A program made the translations under genes and the position numbers. A stretch of 64,000 nt of DNA from Methanobacterium_B sp963825335 (GTDB lineage Archaea > Methanobacteriota > Methanobacteria > Methanobacteriales > Methanobacteriaceae): assembly GCA_963825335.1 (NCBI GenBank), contig CAWGSP010000001.1, positions 1,178,001 to 1,242,000 of the forward strand. The letters run 5' to 3'. Shown here in pieces: positions 8,640 through 17,669 of the stretch; the stretch's first letter is position 1; every line of letters starts with the position of its first letter. The notes below the pieces were generated by a model, which worked only from the letters and a program-made list of their open reading frames with translations, ran no database searches and was not told the DNA's origin.

Positions 8640-9323
8640 ATGGACAGAAGAATTTCTATATTAATAGTTGTGGCTGTTATTGTTTCTTTAATTTATTTTG
8701 CAGCGGTCTACAACAATGAAAATACTATTCAGCTTTCTGGGGTACAGATTACAAATTATCACGGACAAAAACTGACGCCGATAAATGATATGAAACAAGT
8801 TTCCATAAAGGGAACACAGTACATCAATATCAGTAATTACACCTTACAAATAACCGGACTAGTACAGGACCCTAAAAATTTAACATATGCTCAGGTACTC
8901 AACCATACTTCTTATCAAAAGGTTGTGACTTTGAATTGTGTTGAAGGGTGGAGTGCAACAGTATTATGGAAAGGAGTGCTTGTCTCTGATCTACTGAATG
9001 AAGCCAAACCATTACCTTCAGCCAATACTGTAATTTTCTATGCTGCAGATAATTATACAACCTCATTACCAATCGAATATTTGTACTTGGATCAGATACT
9101 TCTTGCATACAATATGAACAACGTAACCCTACCAGCTCAATTCGGTTATCCATTCATGCTTGTTGCACAGAGCAAATGGGGATACAAATGGATAAAATGG
9201 GTCACAAAAATAGAAGTATCTAATAATTCCAGTTACGAAGGATATTGGGAAAGTAATGGATACTCCAACTCAGGAGATCTAAACCAGAGCTTTTTAACAG
9301 GAGGGCAATCAGAGGGAATGTGA
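8640..9323 (+). CDS. Membrane-anchored YedY/sulfite-oxidase-fold molybdopterin protein
   Basis: Has an N-terminal hydrophobic anchor (about residues 4-24) followed by an extracytoplasmic domain of the oxidoreductase molybdopterin-binding family. The key Cys of the molybdenum site is visible in VVTLNCVEGW (about residue 100), followed by WKGVLVSDLL; the C-terminal half has PFMLVAQSKWGYKWIKWV, also typical. Relatives reduce or oxidise sulfoxide- or sulfite-like substrates, or only bind the cofactor. ATG 8640 has GTGAT a few bases upstream; the frame opens at GTG 8631 (227 aa chosen). No heme partner (MsrQ) is adjacent, so the electron donor is unknown. Confidence 0.82.
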   Translation: MDRRISILIVVAVIVSLIYFAAVYNNENTIQLSGVQITNYHGQKLTPINDMKQVSIKGTQYINISNYTLQITGLVQDPKNLTYAQVLNHTSYQKVVTLNCVEGWSATVLWKGVLVSDLLNEAKPLPSANTVIFYAADNYTTSLPIEYLYLDQILLAYNMNNVTLPAQFGYPFMLVAQSKWGYKWIKWVTKIEVSNNSSYEGYWESNGYSNSGDLNQSFLTGGQSEGM

Positions 9324-9405
9324 TAATCGATCTAGAGAGAACATAAAATAAGCGGAATGGATGCAAGTAAAAACTGCATCTAACCTTTCTATTTTAGTAA
9401 AGAAT

Positions 9406-9993
9406 TTATTTTAGCTTGCAATTAGATTGTTTGCCGTCTAAACAGTCTAAAACTTCATTTATTTCTATTTGTGCCTCGTCAATTGATTTACTTGTGTTGA
9501 TCACAAACCAGTTTTTTGCCAATTCAAGTGCTTTTATCCTTACATCGATAAGGTCGTCTAAATTTTCGAACATTTCAGTTTCATTCCGTTTCTGTAGTCT
9601 TTTAACTAATTCATCGGGATTAACATCTAAAAAGAACATGTAACTAGAGGTTGGTAATACAAACGCAAAAAAATTGTATAACAACCTTGCAACTGGAAAT
9701 GGAAGATAAGCCACACCCATCAAATATCGTACCATTATAACTGTGTCGCCTTTATTATTGAACAATCTAACCGAACGAATAACATCCAGAGCATAGTAAA
9801 TTGATGCCATCATATGATTAACTTTGCCACGGCCCAAGAGTGATTTCTTAGCTTTTCTACCATAAATATTATCATCAGAAGGGTGTGTACGAAGGATAAC
9901 CTTTTCTCCCGCTGAAGCGTACTTTTCACGAATTAAATTAGCATGGGTATCTTTTCCGGAACCATCTAATCCATCCACAATTATGAGTCTCAT
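9406..9993 (-). CDS. Thymidylate-kinase-like P-loop kinase, divergent
   Basis: P-loop kinase of the dTMP kinase superfamily: Walker A DGLDGSGKDTHA at about residues 7-18, and a C-terminal half with FFLDVNPDELVKRLQKRNE as in nucleotide monophosphate kinases. It differs from the canonical tmk at 11724: the DRxYxSS-type motif is replaced by VRYLMGVAYLPFP, and a hydrophobic stretch (VARLLYNFFAFVLP) suggests a lipid-like substrate or membrane contact. ATG 9993 follows GGTGA; the frame opens at ATG 10005. It lies 34 bp behind the phytol-kinase-like gene on the same strand, probably one operon. Substrate unknown. Confidence 0.75.
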   Translation of the reverse strand: MRLIIVDGLDGSGKDTHANLIREKYASAGEKVILRTHPSDDNIYGRKAKKSLLGRGKVNHMMASIYYALDVIRSVRLFNNKGDTVIMVRYLMGVAYLPFPVARLLYNFFAFVLPTSSYMFFLDVNPDELVKRLQKRNETEMFENLDDLIDVRIKALELAKNWFVINTSKSIDEAQIEINEVLDCLDGKQSNCKLK

Positions 9994-10027
9994 TAAGTTC
10001 ACCATTTAGTCAAATAATTTCAATTAA

Positions 10028-10684
10028 TCAAATCAGAGTTAGTAATATATAGGTACCAACAGCCGAAAAACAAGCTGTTAAATTGTCCAATCCCCGGGGA
10101 GTTATGCCTTCGAAGATGGTTGCGACTAAGGCCACCAATGGTATTATAAATAGGTTTGATAGGGACACATGGTAATACCCTAAGACCAGCCACATTGTAA
10201 TATTCAACACCAAAAACATGGTTATTGAGCCTTCATAACTTTTTGTATCACCAAAAAGATTGTATTTATGCTTACCAATTTTTTCGCCAACCAATCCTGC
10301 CATACCATCCCCATAGGACATAGCAGCTATTCCAACTGCGATTATCCATGGTTGATCAAAGAAAATAAAGGCTAGAACAGTCCAAGAAACAGAATAATAA
10401 ACAAGCCCCAAATTATGGCCAGAAGATGAGATACGGTCATTAAACTTTATTGGGGAATAAGAACTCATCAAAAATGTTAAAAAAATAAATGGGGCAGCTA
10501 CAACAAATGTTATAAAAAATTGACTGGTAAAAAGTGGTAAAATGAATAAAATATTTCCAACCATGATATGTAAGAATTTACGGCTGAATACCGGATATCT
10601 CTTAAGAAGTTTTTCAGATATAACTAATAATATCGCTACATAACCATAGACCAATACCCATCCAATAACCTCATTAGATAACAT
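10028..10684 (-). CDS. Phytol/polyprenol kinase-like membrane protein (SEC59/DGK1/VTE5 family)
   Basis: Membrane CTP-dependent kinase family that phosphorylates isoprenoid alcohols or diacylglycerol. Visible hallmarks are SRKFLHIMVGN near residue 35, YGDGMAGLVGEKIGKHKYN and FGDTKSYEGS in the middle, and the end motif EGITPRGLDN. About seven hydrophobic segments in 218 residues agree with the family. In an archaeon the likely substrate is a geranylgeraniol-type or polyprenol alcohol, inferred from lipid chemistry. The P-loop kinase gene directly downstream could supply a second phosphorylation. Confidence 0.82.
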   Translation of the reverse strand: MLSNEVIGWVLVYGYVAILLVISEKLLKRYPVFSRKFLHIMVGNILFILPLFTSQFFITFVVAAPFIFLTFLMSSYSPIKFNDRISSSGHNLGLVYYSVSWTVLAFIFFDQPWIIAVGIAAMSYGDGMAGLVGEKIGKHKYNLFGDTKSYEGSITMFLVLNITMWLVLGYYHVSLSNLFIIPLVALVATIFEGITPRGLDNLTACFSAVGTYILLTLI

Positions 10685-10922
10685 GTCTTTTATGAAGTTC
10701 TTTTAAATATAAGAGAATTTGTATTGAAGATTATATTTTTGTATAAAAATAAAATATTTTCCATATATCAACTAAGCAATCTTTCTCAATTACCAATTTC
10801 AAATAATATTCAGTTAAAAAAAATAAATAATCATAATTTTATTTGATGAGAATTTAGATGAAAACATTAATTAACATATAGATCAACAATGGAATATCTA
10901 ATTTTTTTTAATGTGATCATCG

Positions 10923-11684
10923 ATGAATAAAAATACTAGTTATAAACAGAAAATTACTAAGATTATTGATATAATAATCATGGCATGGATCCTTGTTGAT
11001 ATTATTTTACTCCTTGCACTGTACTTTATCAGCTTTAATAATTATTATTATGCATTTATTGTTTTCGATACACTGCTTTGTGTGGTTTTATTTGCTCAAT
11101 TTATTATTAAAATACGTTCTATAAAAGATAAAAGACAATATTTAAGGGATGATAAGAGAGGTTTAATCATTGATATACTCGCAATGATTCCATATGAACT
11201 TATAACCTTCGGAACATTTGGATTTTTCAGATTATTGAGATTGGTAAGAATTTTTGCCCTTTTAGGAAAACAGAAAAGGGAAATTTATAATTTTATTGAA
11301 AAAACAAAACTTAATTATATAATTTTTAGTTTCATAGTATTTGTTATTGGATCGAGTCTTCTCATACTGTTGTTAGAAAATTCGCCTGCGAGTGAAATTA
11401 AAACTCCATTAGAGGCTGTATGGTATGTAATGTCTACAATAACTACTGTCGGATATGGAGACGTCACTCCTGTTACATTTGATGGTAGAATATTTGGTAT
11501 TATGTTGATGGTTGTTGGTGTAGTTTTTTTCAGTGTACTAACTGCTAGCATTTCATCATGGTTTTTAAGAGGAATCGAATCGGAAGAAGAAGAATTAAAA
11601 ATTAAGATAATAAGTATGGAAGAATCAATGAATGAACTAAAATCAGATATTAAAGAAATGAAAAAATTATTAAAAGATAAATAA
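10923..11684 (+). CDS. Voltage-gated potassium channel
   Basis: Six-transmembrane ion channel. The selectivity filter TTVGYGDVTP (about residues 175-184) is the potassium signature. The S4-like segment FRLLRLVRIFALL carries spaced arginines of a voltage sensor. A cytoplasmic C-terminal tail from about residue 218 is highly charged and heptad-like (EEEELKIKIISMEESMNELK), probably a coiled coil for tetramer assembly. No RCK/TrkA_N domain is fused. ATG 10923 follows GTGATC. It is followed 39 bases later by tmk on the same strand. Confidence 0.93.
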   Translation: MNKNTSYKQKITKIIDIIIMAWILVDIILLLALYFISFNNYYYAFIVFDTLLCVVLFAQFIIKIRSIKDKRQYLRDDKRGLIIDILAMIPYELITFGTFGFFRLLRLVRIFALLGKQKREIYNFIEKTKLNYIIFSFIVFVIGSSLLILLLENSPASEIKTPLEAVWYVMSTITTVGYGDVTPVTFDGRIFGIMLMVVGVVFFSVLTASISSWFLRGIESEEEELKIKIISMEESMNELKSDIKEMKKLLKDK

Positions 11685-11723
11685 TAAAAAAAGAGACAAA
11701 TTACTGCAATTGGAGTCGGTGTT

Positions 11724-12299
11724 ATGTACATATGCTTGGAAGGAATCGATGGATCGGGTAAGACAACCCAGATAGAACTGCTTGAAAAATGGCTTGGAGA
11801 ATGTGGACTAGAAGTAACTAGGATATTTGAACCAACTGATTCTGATGTGGGCAGGATGATCAGAAAAATGTTGCAGAATCCCAAGGCAACCAGCAAAAAC
11901 TTCCAGAAAACACTGGCACTTCTTTTCGCAGCCGATAGAATAATTTTAATCGATAAGATAACCAATGCCGAAGCAGAGGGTAGGATTGTTATTAGTGACA
12001 GATCATACTATTCAAGCATGGTGTATCAGAACGGTGCCGACTGGATTGGGACCATCAATAAATATGCAAAAAAACCAGATACAGTGCTGTTATTAGATAT
12101 TGATCCTGAAACAGCAATTTCAAGATGTGATGGCACAGACAGTTTTGAAAACAAGGATTTTCTTTCCATAACAAGAAAAAGGTATCTTAAACTTGCAGAA
12201 GAACAAGATTTTGCCGTTATAAATGCAAAAAATGGTTTAAACAAGGTACATGCCGATATAAAAAGGATTGTAGGGCGTAAATTAGGTATATGCCTTTAA
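11724..12299 (+). CDS. tmk: Thymidylate kinase (dTMP kinase)
   Basis: Phosphorylates dTMP to dTDP for DNA synthesis, in the cytoplasm. The 191-aa product has the P-loop EGIDGSGKTTQ (about residues 6-16), FEPTDSDVGRMIR of the dTMP-binding region, and the signature SDRSYYSSMVYQ (about 92-103). TVLLLDIDPETAISRC is the usual core strand. The start ATG 11724 follows GGTGTT. Compared with the divergent kinase at 9406-9993 this copy has all canonical motifs and is the likely housekeeping enzyme. Confidence 0.95.
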   Translation: MYICLEGIDGSGKTTQIELLEKWLGECGLEVTRIFEPTDSDVGRMIRKMLQNPKATSKNFQKTLALLFAADRIILIDKITNAEAEGRIVISDRSYYSSMVYQNGADWIGTINKYAKKPDTVLLLDIDPETAISRCDGTDSFENKDFLSITRKRYLKLAEEQDFAVINAKNGLNKVHADIKRIVGRKLGICL

Positions 12300-12342
12300 A
12301 GGAATGGGGAATAATGATTTACTCTTCAGGGTTTGGAAAGTT

Positions 12343-12570
12343 TCATTCCCCTTCCGAGTTATTCCGTTCAAGTTCCTTAATTCTTTCATTTAAAGCTTTA
12401 ACAACATAATCACGCGCATCTTCCAGGTTTTTAAATGTTCCCTGAAAAACAGGCCCTTCATCTGTCTGTTTAATTTCAATATCATAATTTTCCATCACAT
12501 ATGCAATAATCTGTCCAGTTACACCCGGTGGAATCTTCATCTCAAACTTCTCAACCTTTTCTTCTGTCAT
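12343..12570 (-). CDS. Small conserved-looking protein, 75 aa, downstream of tyrS
   Basis: No family recognised. The product (MTEEKVEKFEMKIPPG...) is small, charged and has a predicted alternation of strands and helices ending in an acidic-basic helix (YVVKALNERIKELERN). ATG 12570 follows GGAGTGATT, a good ribosome site; the frame opens at GTG 12579. It starts 28 bases after the end of tyrS on the same strand, so it is probably co-transcribed with it. A stem of GGAA.GGGGAAT against ATTCCCCTTCC spans its stop codon and the convergent tmk end and could stop transcription both ways. Confidence 0.7.
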   Translation of the reverse strand: MTEEKVEKFEMKIPPGVTGQIIAYVMENYDIEIKQTDEGPVFQGTFKNLEDARDYVVKALNERIKELERNNSEGE

Positions 12571-12597
12571 AATAATCACTCCAACATCTTCATGAAT

Positions 12598-13560
12598 CTA
12601 ATCATTCCTAAGATAATCTCTTACAGGTTCTAAAATTTCAATTAAACGTTTACTTACCGAATTTTTTAGGTCAAGTGGATGCAGTTCTCCCTTGGCATAT
12701 GCTTCCACCAGATCGTCGTGGTTCAACTCAAGATTACCACCAAACTTAGCCGGTCTCTCAATTGTCAAAGTTTCGTCCACTGTAAATATGAAATGTTCTG
12801 CAATTTCAATGACGGGATTCCCATCAACCTGTCCTGTTGGACAGAAACTCTTCTGTATCTTCTTAGTCAATACTTCGGGTTCATCATCAATGGCTATATA
12901 ATTCTCTTTACTCGAAGACATCTTATCAGATCCATCGGTACCGTGAAGAAGCGGTGTATGAATACAGACTGGTGCTTCAAATCCCATCCTTGGCAAGCTC
13001 TCCCGTGCAAGCATGTGTATCTTGCGTTGTTCCATACCACCGAGTGCCAGATCAACATCTAAAAATATCATATCAAGAACTTGCATCAGGGGATATATCA
13101 CTTCTGCAACTTTATGGTCTTTACTGTCCCTAGTTATCTGTGCCATGCTACGTTTTGCACGGGTTAAAGTCGTAGAAATTGCCAGCTCATAAACCTTATA
13201 GGTGTATTCTTCCTTTGTCTGATAACTGGAACCAAGAATATATTCAGTGTCCTCAGAAAGCCCCAATGCACTAAAACATCTCATGTTGTATCTAGAAATT
13301 TTTTCTATTTCCTCAAGACTGCCCTTGCCATTGAGGTAAGCATGAAGATCTGCGAGGAGTATTTTGACCTTGAAACCAGCTTTTTGGATGTCTATCATTT
13401 TTTTAACGGTGATCGCATGTCCCAGATGGACGTGACCCGAGGGTTCATATCCTATATATGCAATAGGCCCGTCTTTTTTGAGTTTATCCTTTAATTCGTC
13501 TTCTGTCACCATTTCTAGTGTGCCCATTCTGATACTTTCTATTGTTGAGTCAAAGTCCAT
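12598..13560 (-). CDS. tyrS: Tyrosyl-tRNA synthetase
   Basis: Charges tRNA-Tyr in the cytoplasm. Class I synthetase of the short archaeal type (320 aa, no S4 domain). The HIGH motif appears as HLGHA near residue 45, and KMSSS near residue 213. The tyrosine-binding YIGYEPSG lies just before HLGHA, and QVLDMIFLDVDLALGGMEQRK is the typical central stretch. ATG 13560 has GGTGATAA a few bases upstream. Confidence 0.97.
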   Translation of the reverse strand: MDFDSTIESIRMGTLEMVTEDELKDKLKKDGPIAYIGYEPSGHVHLGHAITVKKMIDIQKAGFKVKILLADLHAYLNGKGSLEEIEKISRYNMRCFSALGLSEDTEYILGSSYQTKEEYTYKVYELAISTTLTRAKRSMAQITRDSKDHKVAEVIYPLMQVLDMIFLDVDLALGGMEQRKIHMLARESLPRMGFEAPVCIHTPLLHGTDGSDKMSSSKENYIAIDDEPEVLTKKIQKSFCPTGQVDGNPVIEIAEHFIFTVDETLTIERPAKFGGNLELNHDDLVEAYAKGELHPLDLKNSVSKRLIEILEPVRDYLRND

Positions 13561-13684
13561 AAATTATCACCATGATTTTGATCGTTACAATTATCTTAAA
13601 ATAATTTATAAAATAGTCAAACTGATTATCAAACTTAGACTATCAACACCATGCTATTTAATCATATTTTTTTTCGGGATGTTC

Positions 13685-14731
13685 TCAATCATTAACGAGA
13701 ATATGTAGATTACCATCCAACTCAAGAACCCGTATTTCATCCCCAATATTCAACTTCGAAGTTTCAGAGTTGATCTGTATATCAACGGGTTGATAAGTAT
13801 CAGGGTGCAGTATTTGAATGGTTCGGGGAGTTTTTGAAGTGACATTAGTTGTTTTAACATCAGAACTGTTTGCAATCACTTCAATTTTATTATACTCCTT
13901 CCAAAGAACAGACCACATATTATCTTCCAAATCTTCTAACAATATCTTTTTGCCATCGAAACCTTTAACTAGCCCCACACGGTCATGATATCTTATAAAA
14001 TCTCCTGTAAGGAATTCTGGAAGCCTTAGTGATATCCATATCCTGTACAAATCTTTGCCGCGTGATTTATCCCTTCCAACTATCCTTGGAGATTCCTGCA
14101 TTACTCCGCCCATAACATCCCTGACAGCACTTACTAGTTTTCTAGCTGCTTTATAAGAACCCACATAATAATCAACCCCTTCTTTCAAGATGTTAACATC
14201 GGATATGTATGCCATTCTGTTTTTAATGGATAATGCGGCAGTCTTTGATCTGATGATGTTGTCGATCTTTTCAATCTCTTCGTTTGATGGAAATCTTTTA
14301 TCTGCCCTAATTTGAATCACAGATTCAAAGTATCCCGAAGCGTATTTACTACAGTCGGGACAGACCCCTTTATTAATTTTAACTGTTACGTTATGTTTTT
14401 CTATAATGCTGGTGCCAAAAACATGACCTTCCGTCTGAACAACGCATTCGAATAGGGTGCCTTTAATATTCATTATTTCAGTTGTTGCTGTGAGATCTTC
14501 GACATATGGTAATGGTTTAAGATTATTCAACACAACTTCAGAAACAAGATCTTCTTCTGAAATTTCATTATCTTCCCATTTTATACCTTTTAAAAGTGAA
14601 TTACAGTGTGCACAGATGGTTAATTCAAGATCAGCTGGAATTTCAACGATTTTAGCTTCGTTTATAAAACAAGATCTACACACACCATTGTATAATTCTT
14701 CATCTTCGCTACCGCATTTTGGACAGAACAT
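13685..14731 (-). CDS. NMD3-family 60S/50S ribosome maturation protein
   Basis: Archaeal relative of eukaryotic NMD3, the adaptor of large-subunit biogenesis. The N-terminus carries paired CxxC motifs: CPKCGSEDEELYNGVCRSC (residues 3-21), CAHC near 41 and CPDC near 130, as in the NMD3 zinc region. The rest of the 348 aa holds the conserved L22e-like and OB-like parts of the archaeal domain (RKLVSAVRDVMGGVMQESPRIVGRD). It stands in a translation cluster with eif2b and mcm on the same strand. Confidence 0.9.
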   Translation of the reverse strand: MFCPKCGSEDEELYNGVCRSCFINEAKIVEIPADLELTICAHCNSLLKGIKWEDNEISEEDLVSEVVLNNLKPLPYVEDLTATTEIMNIKGTLFECVVQTEGHVFGTSIIEKHNVTVKINKGVCPDCSKYASGYFESVIQIRADKRFPSNEEIEKIDNIIRSKTAALSIKNRMAYISDVNILKEGVDYYVGSYKAARKLVSAVRDVMGGVMQESPRIVGRDKSRGKDLYRIWISLRLPEFLTGDFIRYHDRVGLVKGFDGKKILLEDLEDNMWSVLWKEYNKIEVIANSSDVKTTNVTSKTPRTIQILHPDTYQPVDIQINSETSKLNIGDEIRVLELDGNLHILVND

Positions 14732-14833
14732 AGTATCATTGCTTCTATTTATAATGGTTCAATATTTTTTTGGATTAAAAAGTCAAAACTAATCAATAGG
14801 AATAAAAAAATAAAAAAAAGGGATGTATTTAAT

Positions 14834-15241
14834 TTAAAGTGTTTTTAAAGGTGCTTTTGCACCGCATGCTTCACACTTGAGGATGAAGATCCTGTCTTCT
14901 CTGATAATTTTAGTGTCGGGCCGGTTACATTCATGGCACATGATGAAACGGTTTACATAGTCCTCTAACTTTTCATTTATTAAATAGTGGGTGAATTTCC
15001 CTTGGAGTATTGCCCTTGTACCTTCAAGATTACCAGCTGTACCCAGTTCTCTCAATAAAAATTTTAAAACATGTTGAGGATCCCTATTAAGTGCTTCTGT
15101 TACCTCTGTAAAGTTCTGTATCATGGTTCTGTTTCCTTGGATCAAGGAATAAGCATTCGGCACATTAAACCTCTTGGTTTCTGCCACCTTTTTTGGGAGC
15201 TGGTCTAAAGCTCTGTCAAGTAATTCGTTATAATCAACCAT
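14834..15241 (-). CDS. eif2b: Translation initiation factor aIF2 beta subunit
   Basis: Beta subunit of the aIF2 complex that brings initiator Met-tRNA to the small ribosomal subunit. The 135 residues contain the core alpha-beta fold and the C-terminal zinc ribbon CHEC...CEAC (about residues 108-129). LLRELGTAGNLEGTRAILQGKF is the family core. ATG 15241 has AGGAGGT upstream. It follows mcm on the same strand after about 160 bases and precedes nmd3, an arrangement also known from Methanothermobacter. Confidence 0.96.
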   Translation of the reverse strand: MVDYNELLDRALDQLPKKVAETKRFNVPNAYSLIQGNRTMIQNFTEVTEALNRDPQHVLKFLLRELGTAGNLEGTRAILQGKFTHYLINEKLEDYVNRFIMCHECNRPDTKIIREDRIFILKCEACGAKAPLKTL

Positions 15242-15402
15242 TTATTTACCTCCTATCTAAAATATATTAATTTTTTTTCTTTGTATGAATCTTTTGAATT
15301 TATGATTTTGAATAAAGTCGAAGGGATGTTTTAACCATCCAATTGTTATACATGATTCACATCTATGAATTGTTAAAAGGATATGGAACATCTGATGTAT
15401 TC

Positions 15403-17415
15403 CTAAACTATTTTTAGGTATCCTTGTTGAGGTTCGAAAATTATTCCCTTCCTTTTCAGTATTTTAAGTATTTCTTCAGCCTTTTCCTCACTCATATTAT
15501 ATCTGTCTGACATTTCAGTTATAAGTATGTTTTTTGGTGTTCTTCCACCGTACTCTTCACCGAGCTCACCTATGACCTCGGTTACTATACGGATTTTATC
15601 ACGGTCAGACTTAGCAGGACGTCCCTCAACCTTGTCAATATCTAATTTGCCTGTTTCTGGATCGTATCCTACTTGTTTCATACACTTCTGTTGTATGGTT
15701 ATAGCCCTTTGAGCATCAGCTCCTGTAACCTCTGTTCCAAGTCTAATCCTTGAACTAGCTTCTGAAAGTCTTATGAGAGCTTCTAACTGACGGGCTGTGA
15801 TTGGTACTGGTGCATCTTCTTCTGCTGCACCTCCCCTCATACCAACATAGAATTCTTGTAGAACTACGATGGCTTCATCGGTGAGTTTTGGACTCACCTC
15901 TCTGCGTGCATATGCAATATATTTTCTGAGAAGTTCTGGTTCTATTTCAAAGGGTATGGATGTATCTTTATGAATTCTGAGTATATGTGCTGCTAATTTG
16001 GTATCTTTCTCAACGTTTGGTTTGTCTTCAACAACAAATATAAGATCGAAACGGGATAAAATTGGCGGAGGAAGATCTATCTGTTCACCAATTGATTTAT
16101 ACTGATCAAAACGTCCAAATTTAGGATTTGCTGCTGCCAGTACCGAACAACGAGCGTTCAAGGTTGCCATTATTCCAGCCTTTGCAATCGATATTGTCTG
16201 CTGTTCCAGTGCTTCGTGAATAGCTGAACGATCTTCCGATCTCATTTTGTCCAGTTCATCAACACATACATTTCCCCTATCACCCAGTACCAGTGCACCT
16301 GCCTCGAGTGACCATCCTCCAAATTCATCACGCACAGCTGCGGCTGTTAATCCAACACCACTCGTACCCTTACCACTTGTATAAATTCCCCTTGGTGCCA
16401 GTTTAGATACATATTTGAGCATCTGGGATTTACCAATACCCGGATCTCCCACAATGAGTATGTGAATATCTCCCCTGATACGTGTTTTGTCTTCGAGTTC
16501 TTTGGGGGAACCACCGAAAAGTTGAAGTGCGATTGCCTCTTTCACTTCTCCATAACCCTGGATAGATGGTGCTGTCGAGTTGATGATCTTGTTGTAAACA
16601 TCAGGGTCAGCAGCGAGCCGTTTAATTTCTTCTTCATCTTTTTGGCTTATTTTGAGTTCTTCAAATTCCTGTTCAAGAGGTTCTATGTAGTTTCCGTATA
16701 TGTAATTTTTGAAACGCTTAGTTTTTTCGTCCCTGACAGTTTTCATGGTGCCTGTTATTTTGACGATGTCTCCTGGTGTGACCGAGTCAACGAGATCGTC
16801 TTCCATTACCACCATTATTTGTTTCGGTTCTTCACCACCTGAAAGATTTTCCAGAGGCTCTTGCAGTTTGGTTGTCTGTGTATCCATGAACTCTGATTCT
16901 TCTTGGAGTAACCTGAAAGACCTGCCACCACACTCTTGGCAGAGTGCTGGTTCGCTTATCATATTGCTTGTCTGTGGCACCTCTTGGAGCCGCATACAGC
17001 TTCTACACTCAAAGAGGGCATTTATGATTCTGGGCCTGATTTCATCGGTTTTACGGACGATTCCGTCGACTGCAACAAACTTTCCGATATATTTACTTCT
17101 TAAATATCTTAATTGTATGTTGTTCCTCACATTTTCAAATCTTATGTGTAAATCCGCATTTTTGCCCAGGGGGTCTATGTTGTTTATGGCTTTCTGTGAA
17201 GCTTTAATGATTTCTTCCGGTTTTTCTATTAGAAGATCTGCAAGGTCTGGATCGAACATTTCTAATTCTGAATAGTCCACAACCACTGACCTTTCATCAG
17301 GATATTTTTCCAGTGCTTCAAAGACTGTGTCCTTGTATTTTGTGCTGAAAAATTCTTCAAATTTTGCAACCGAAGGTTTTGGTTTTTCTGTTTGGGATGA
17401 TGTTGAAGATGGCAT
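15403..17415 (-). CDS. mcm: MCM replicative DNA helicase
   Basis: Hexameric 3'-5' helicase that unwinds DNA at the archaeal fork. The N-terminal domain has a zinc-binding pair CRSC...CQEC (about residues 137-160). The AAA+ core has Walker A GDPGIGKSQ near 322, Walker B CVDELDKM near 385, sensor 1 LAAANPKFGR and the arginine finger in PPPILSRFDLIF. A C-terminal winged helix (ITEMSDRYNMSEEKAEEILKIL) completes the 670 residues. The start ATG has only a distant GGAG, so a short leader is possible. No intein is present. Confidence 0.97.
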   Translation of the reverse strand: MPSSTSSQTEKPKPSVAKFEEFFSTKYKDTVFEALEKYPDERSVVVDYSELEMFDPDLADLLIEKPEEIIKASQKAINNIDPLGKNADLHIRFENVRNNIQLRYLRSKYIGKFVAVDGIVRKTDEIRPRIINALFECRSCMRLQEVPQTSNMISEPALCQECGGRSFRLLQEESEFMDTQTTKLQEPLENLSGGEEPKQIMVVMEDDLVDSVTPGDIVKITGTMKTVRDEKTKRFKNYIYGNYIEPLEQEFEELKISQKDEEEIKRLAADPDVYNKIINSTAPSIQGYGEVKEAIALQLFGGSPKELEDKTRIRGDIHILIVGDPGIGKSQMLKYVSKLAPRGIYTSGKGTSGVGLTAAAVRDEFGGWSLEAGALVLGDRGNVCVDELDKMRSEDRSAIHEALEQQTISIAKAGIMATLNARCSVLAAANPKFGRFDQYKSIGEQIDLPPPILSRFDLIFVVEDKPNVEKDTKLAAHILRIHKDTSIPFEIEPELLRKYIAYARREVSPKLTDEAIVVLQEFYVGMRGGAAEEDAPVPITARQLEALIRLSEASSRIRLGTEVTGADAQRAITIQQKCMKQVGYDPETGKLDIDKVEGRPAKSDRDKIRIVTEVIGELGEEYGGRTPKNILITEMSDRYNMSEEKAEEILKILKRKGIIFEPQQGYLKIV

Positions 17416-17669
17416 TGTATGAAATATACTCCTTTATCTTATAAAAATCAAAAAATTAAACATGATTATTTCACTGTTTCATTCATATTTGTAAATAGAT
17501 TTAGTTAAAAAATTTTCTCTAAATCAATTAGTTATAATATATACCAAACTAATATATGGGATACTATGATAAATAGATCAGGAATGTGATGTATCATTTT
17601 TGAAACCAAAAATTATTCTAATGATACTAGTTCTTATAATTTATATTATCGAATTATTTAAGTGATAAA

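Noticed and set aside
11315..11965. 216-codon minus-strand frame across the K+ channel and tmk
   Set aside because: Spans two well-supported genes on the other strand; no ribosome site.
12306..12357. Stem GGAA.GGGGAAT / ATTCCCCTTCC as a bidirectional terminator
   Set aside because: Arms are far apart (about 30 bases), one has a bulge, and part lies within the coding end of the 75-aa gene; kept only as a remark.
16709..17275. 188-codon frame antisense to mcm
   Set aside because: Mirrors the conserved helicase gene; Ser/Leu-rich shadow translation without start signals.
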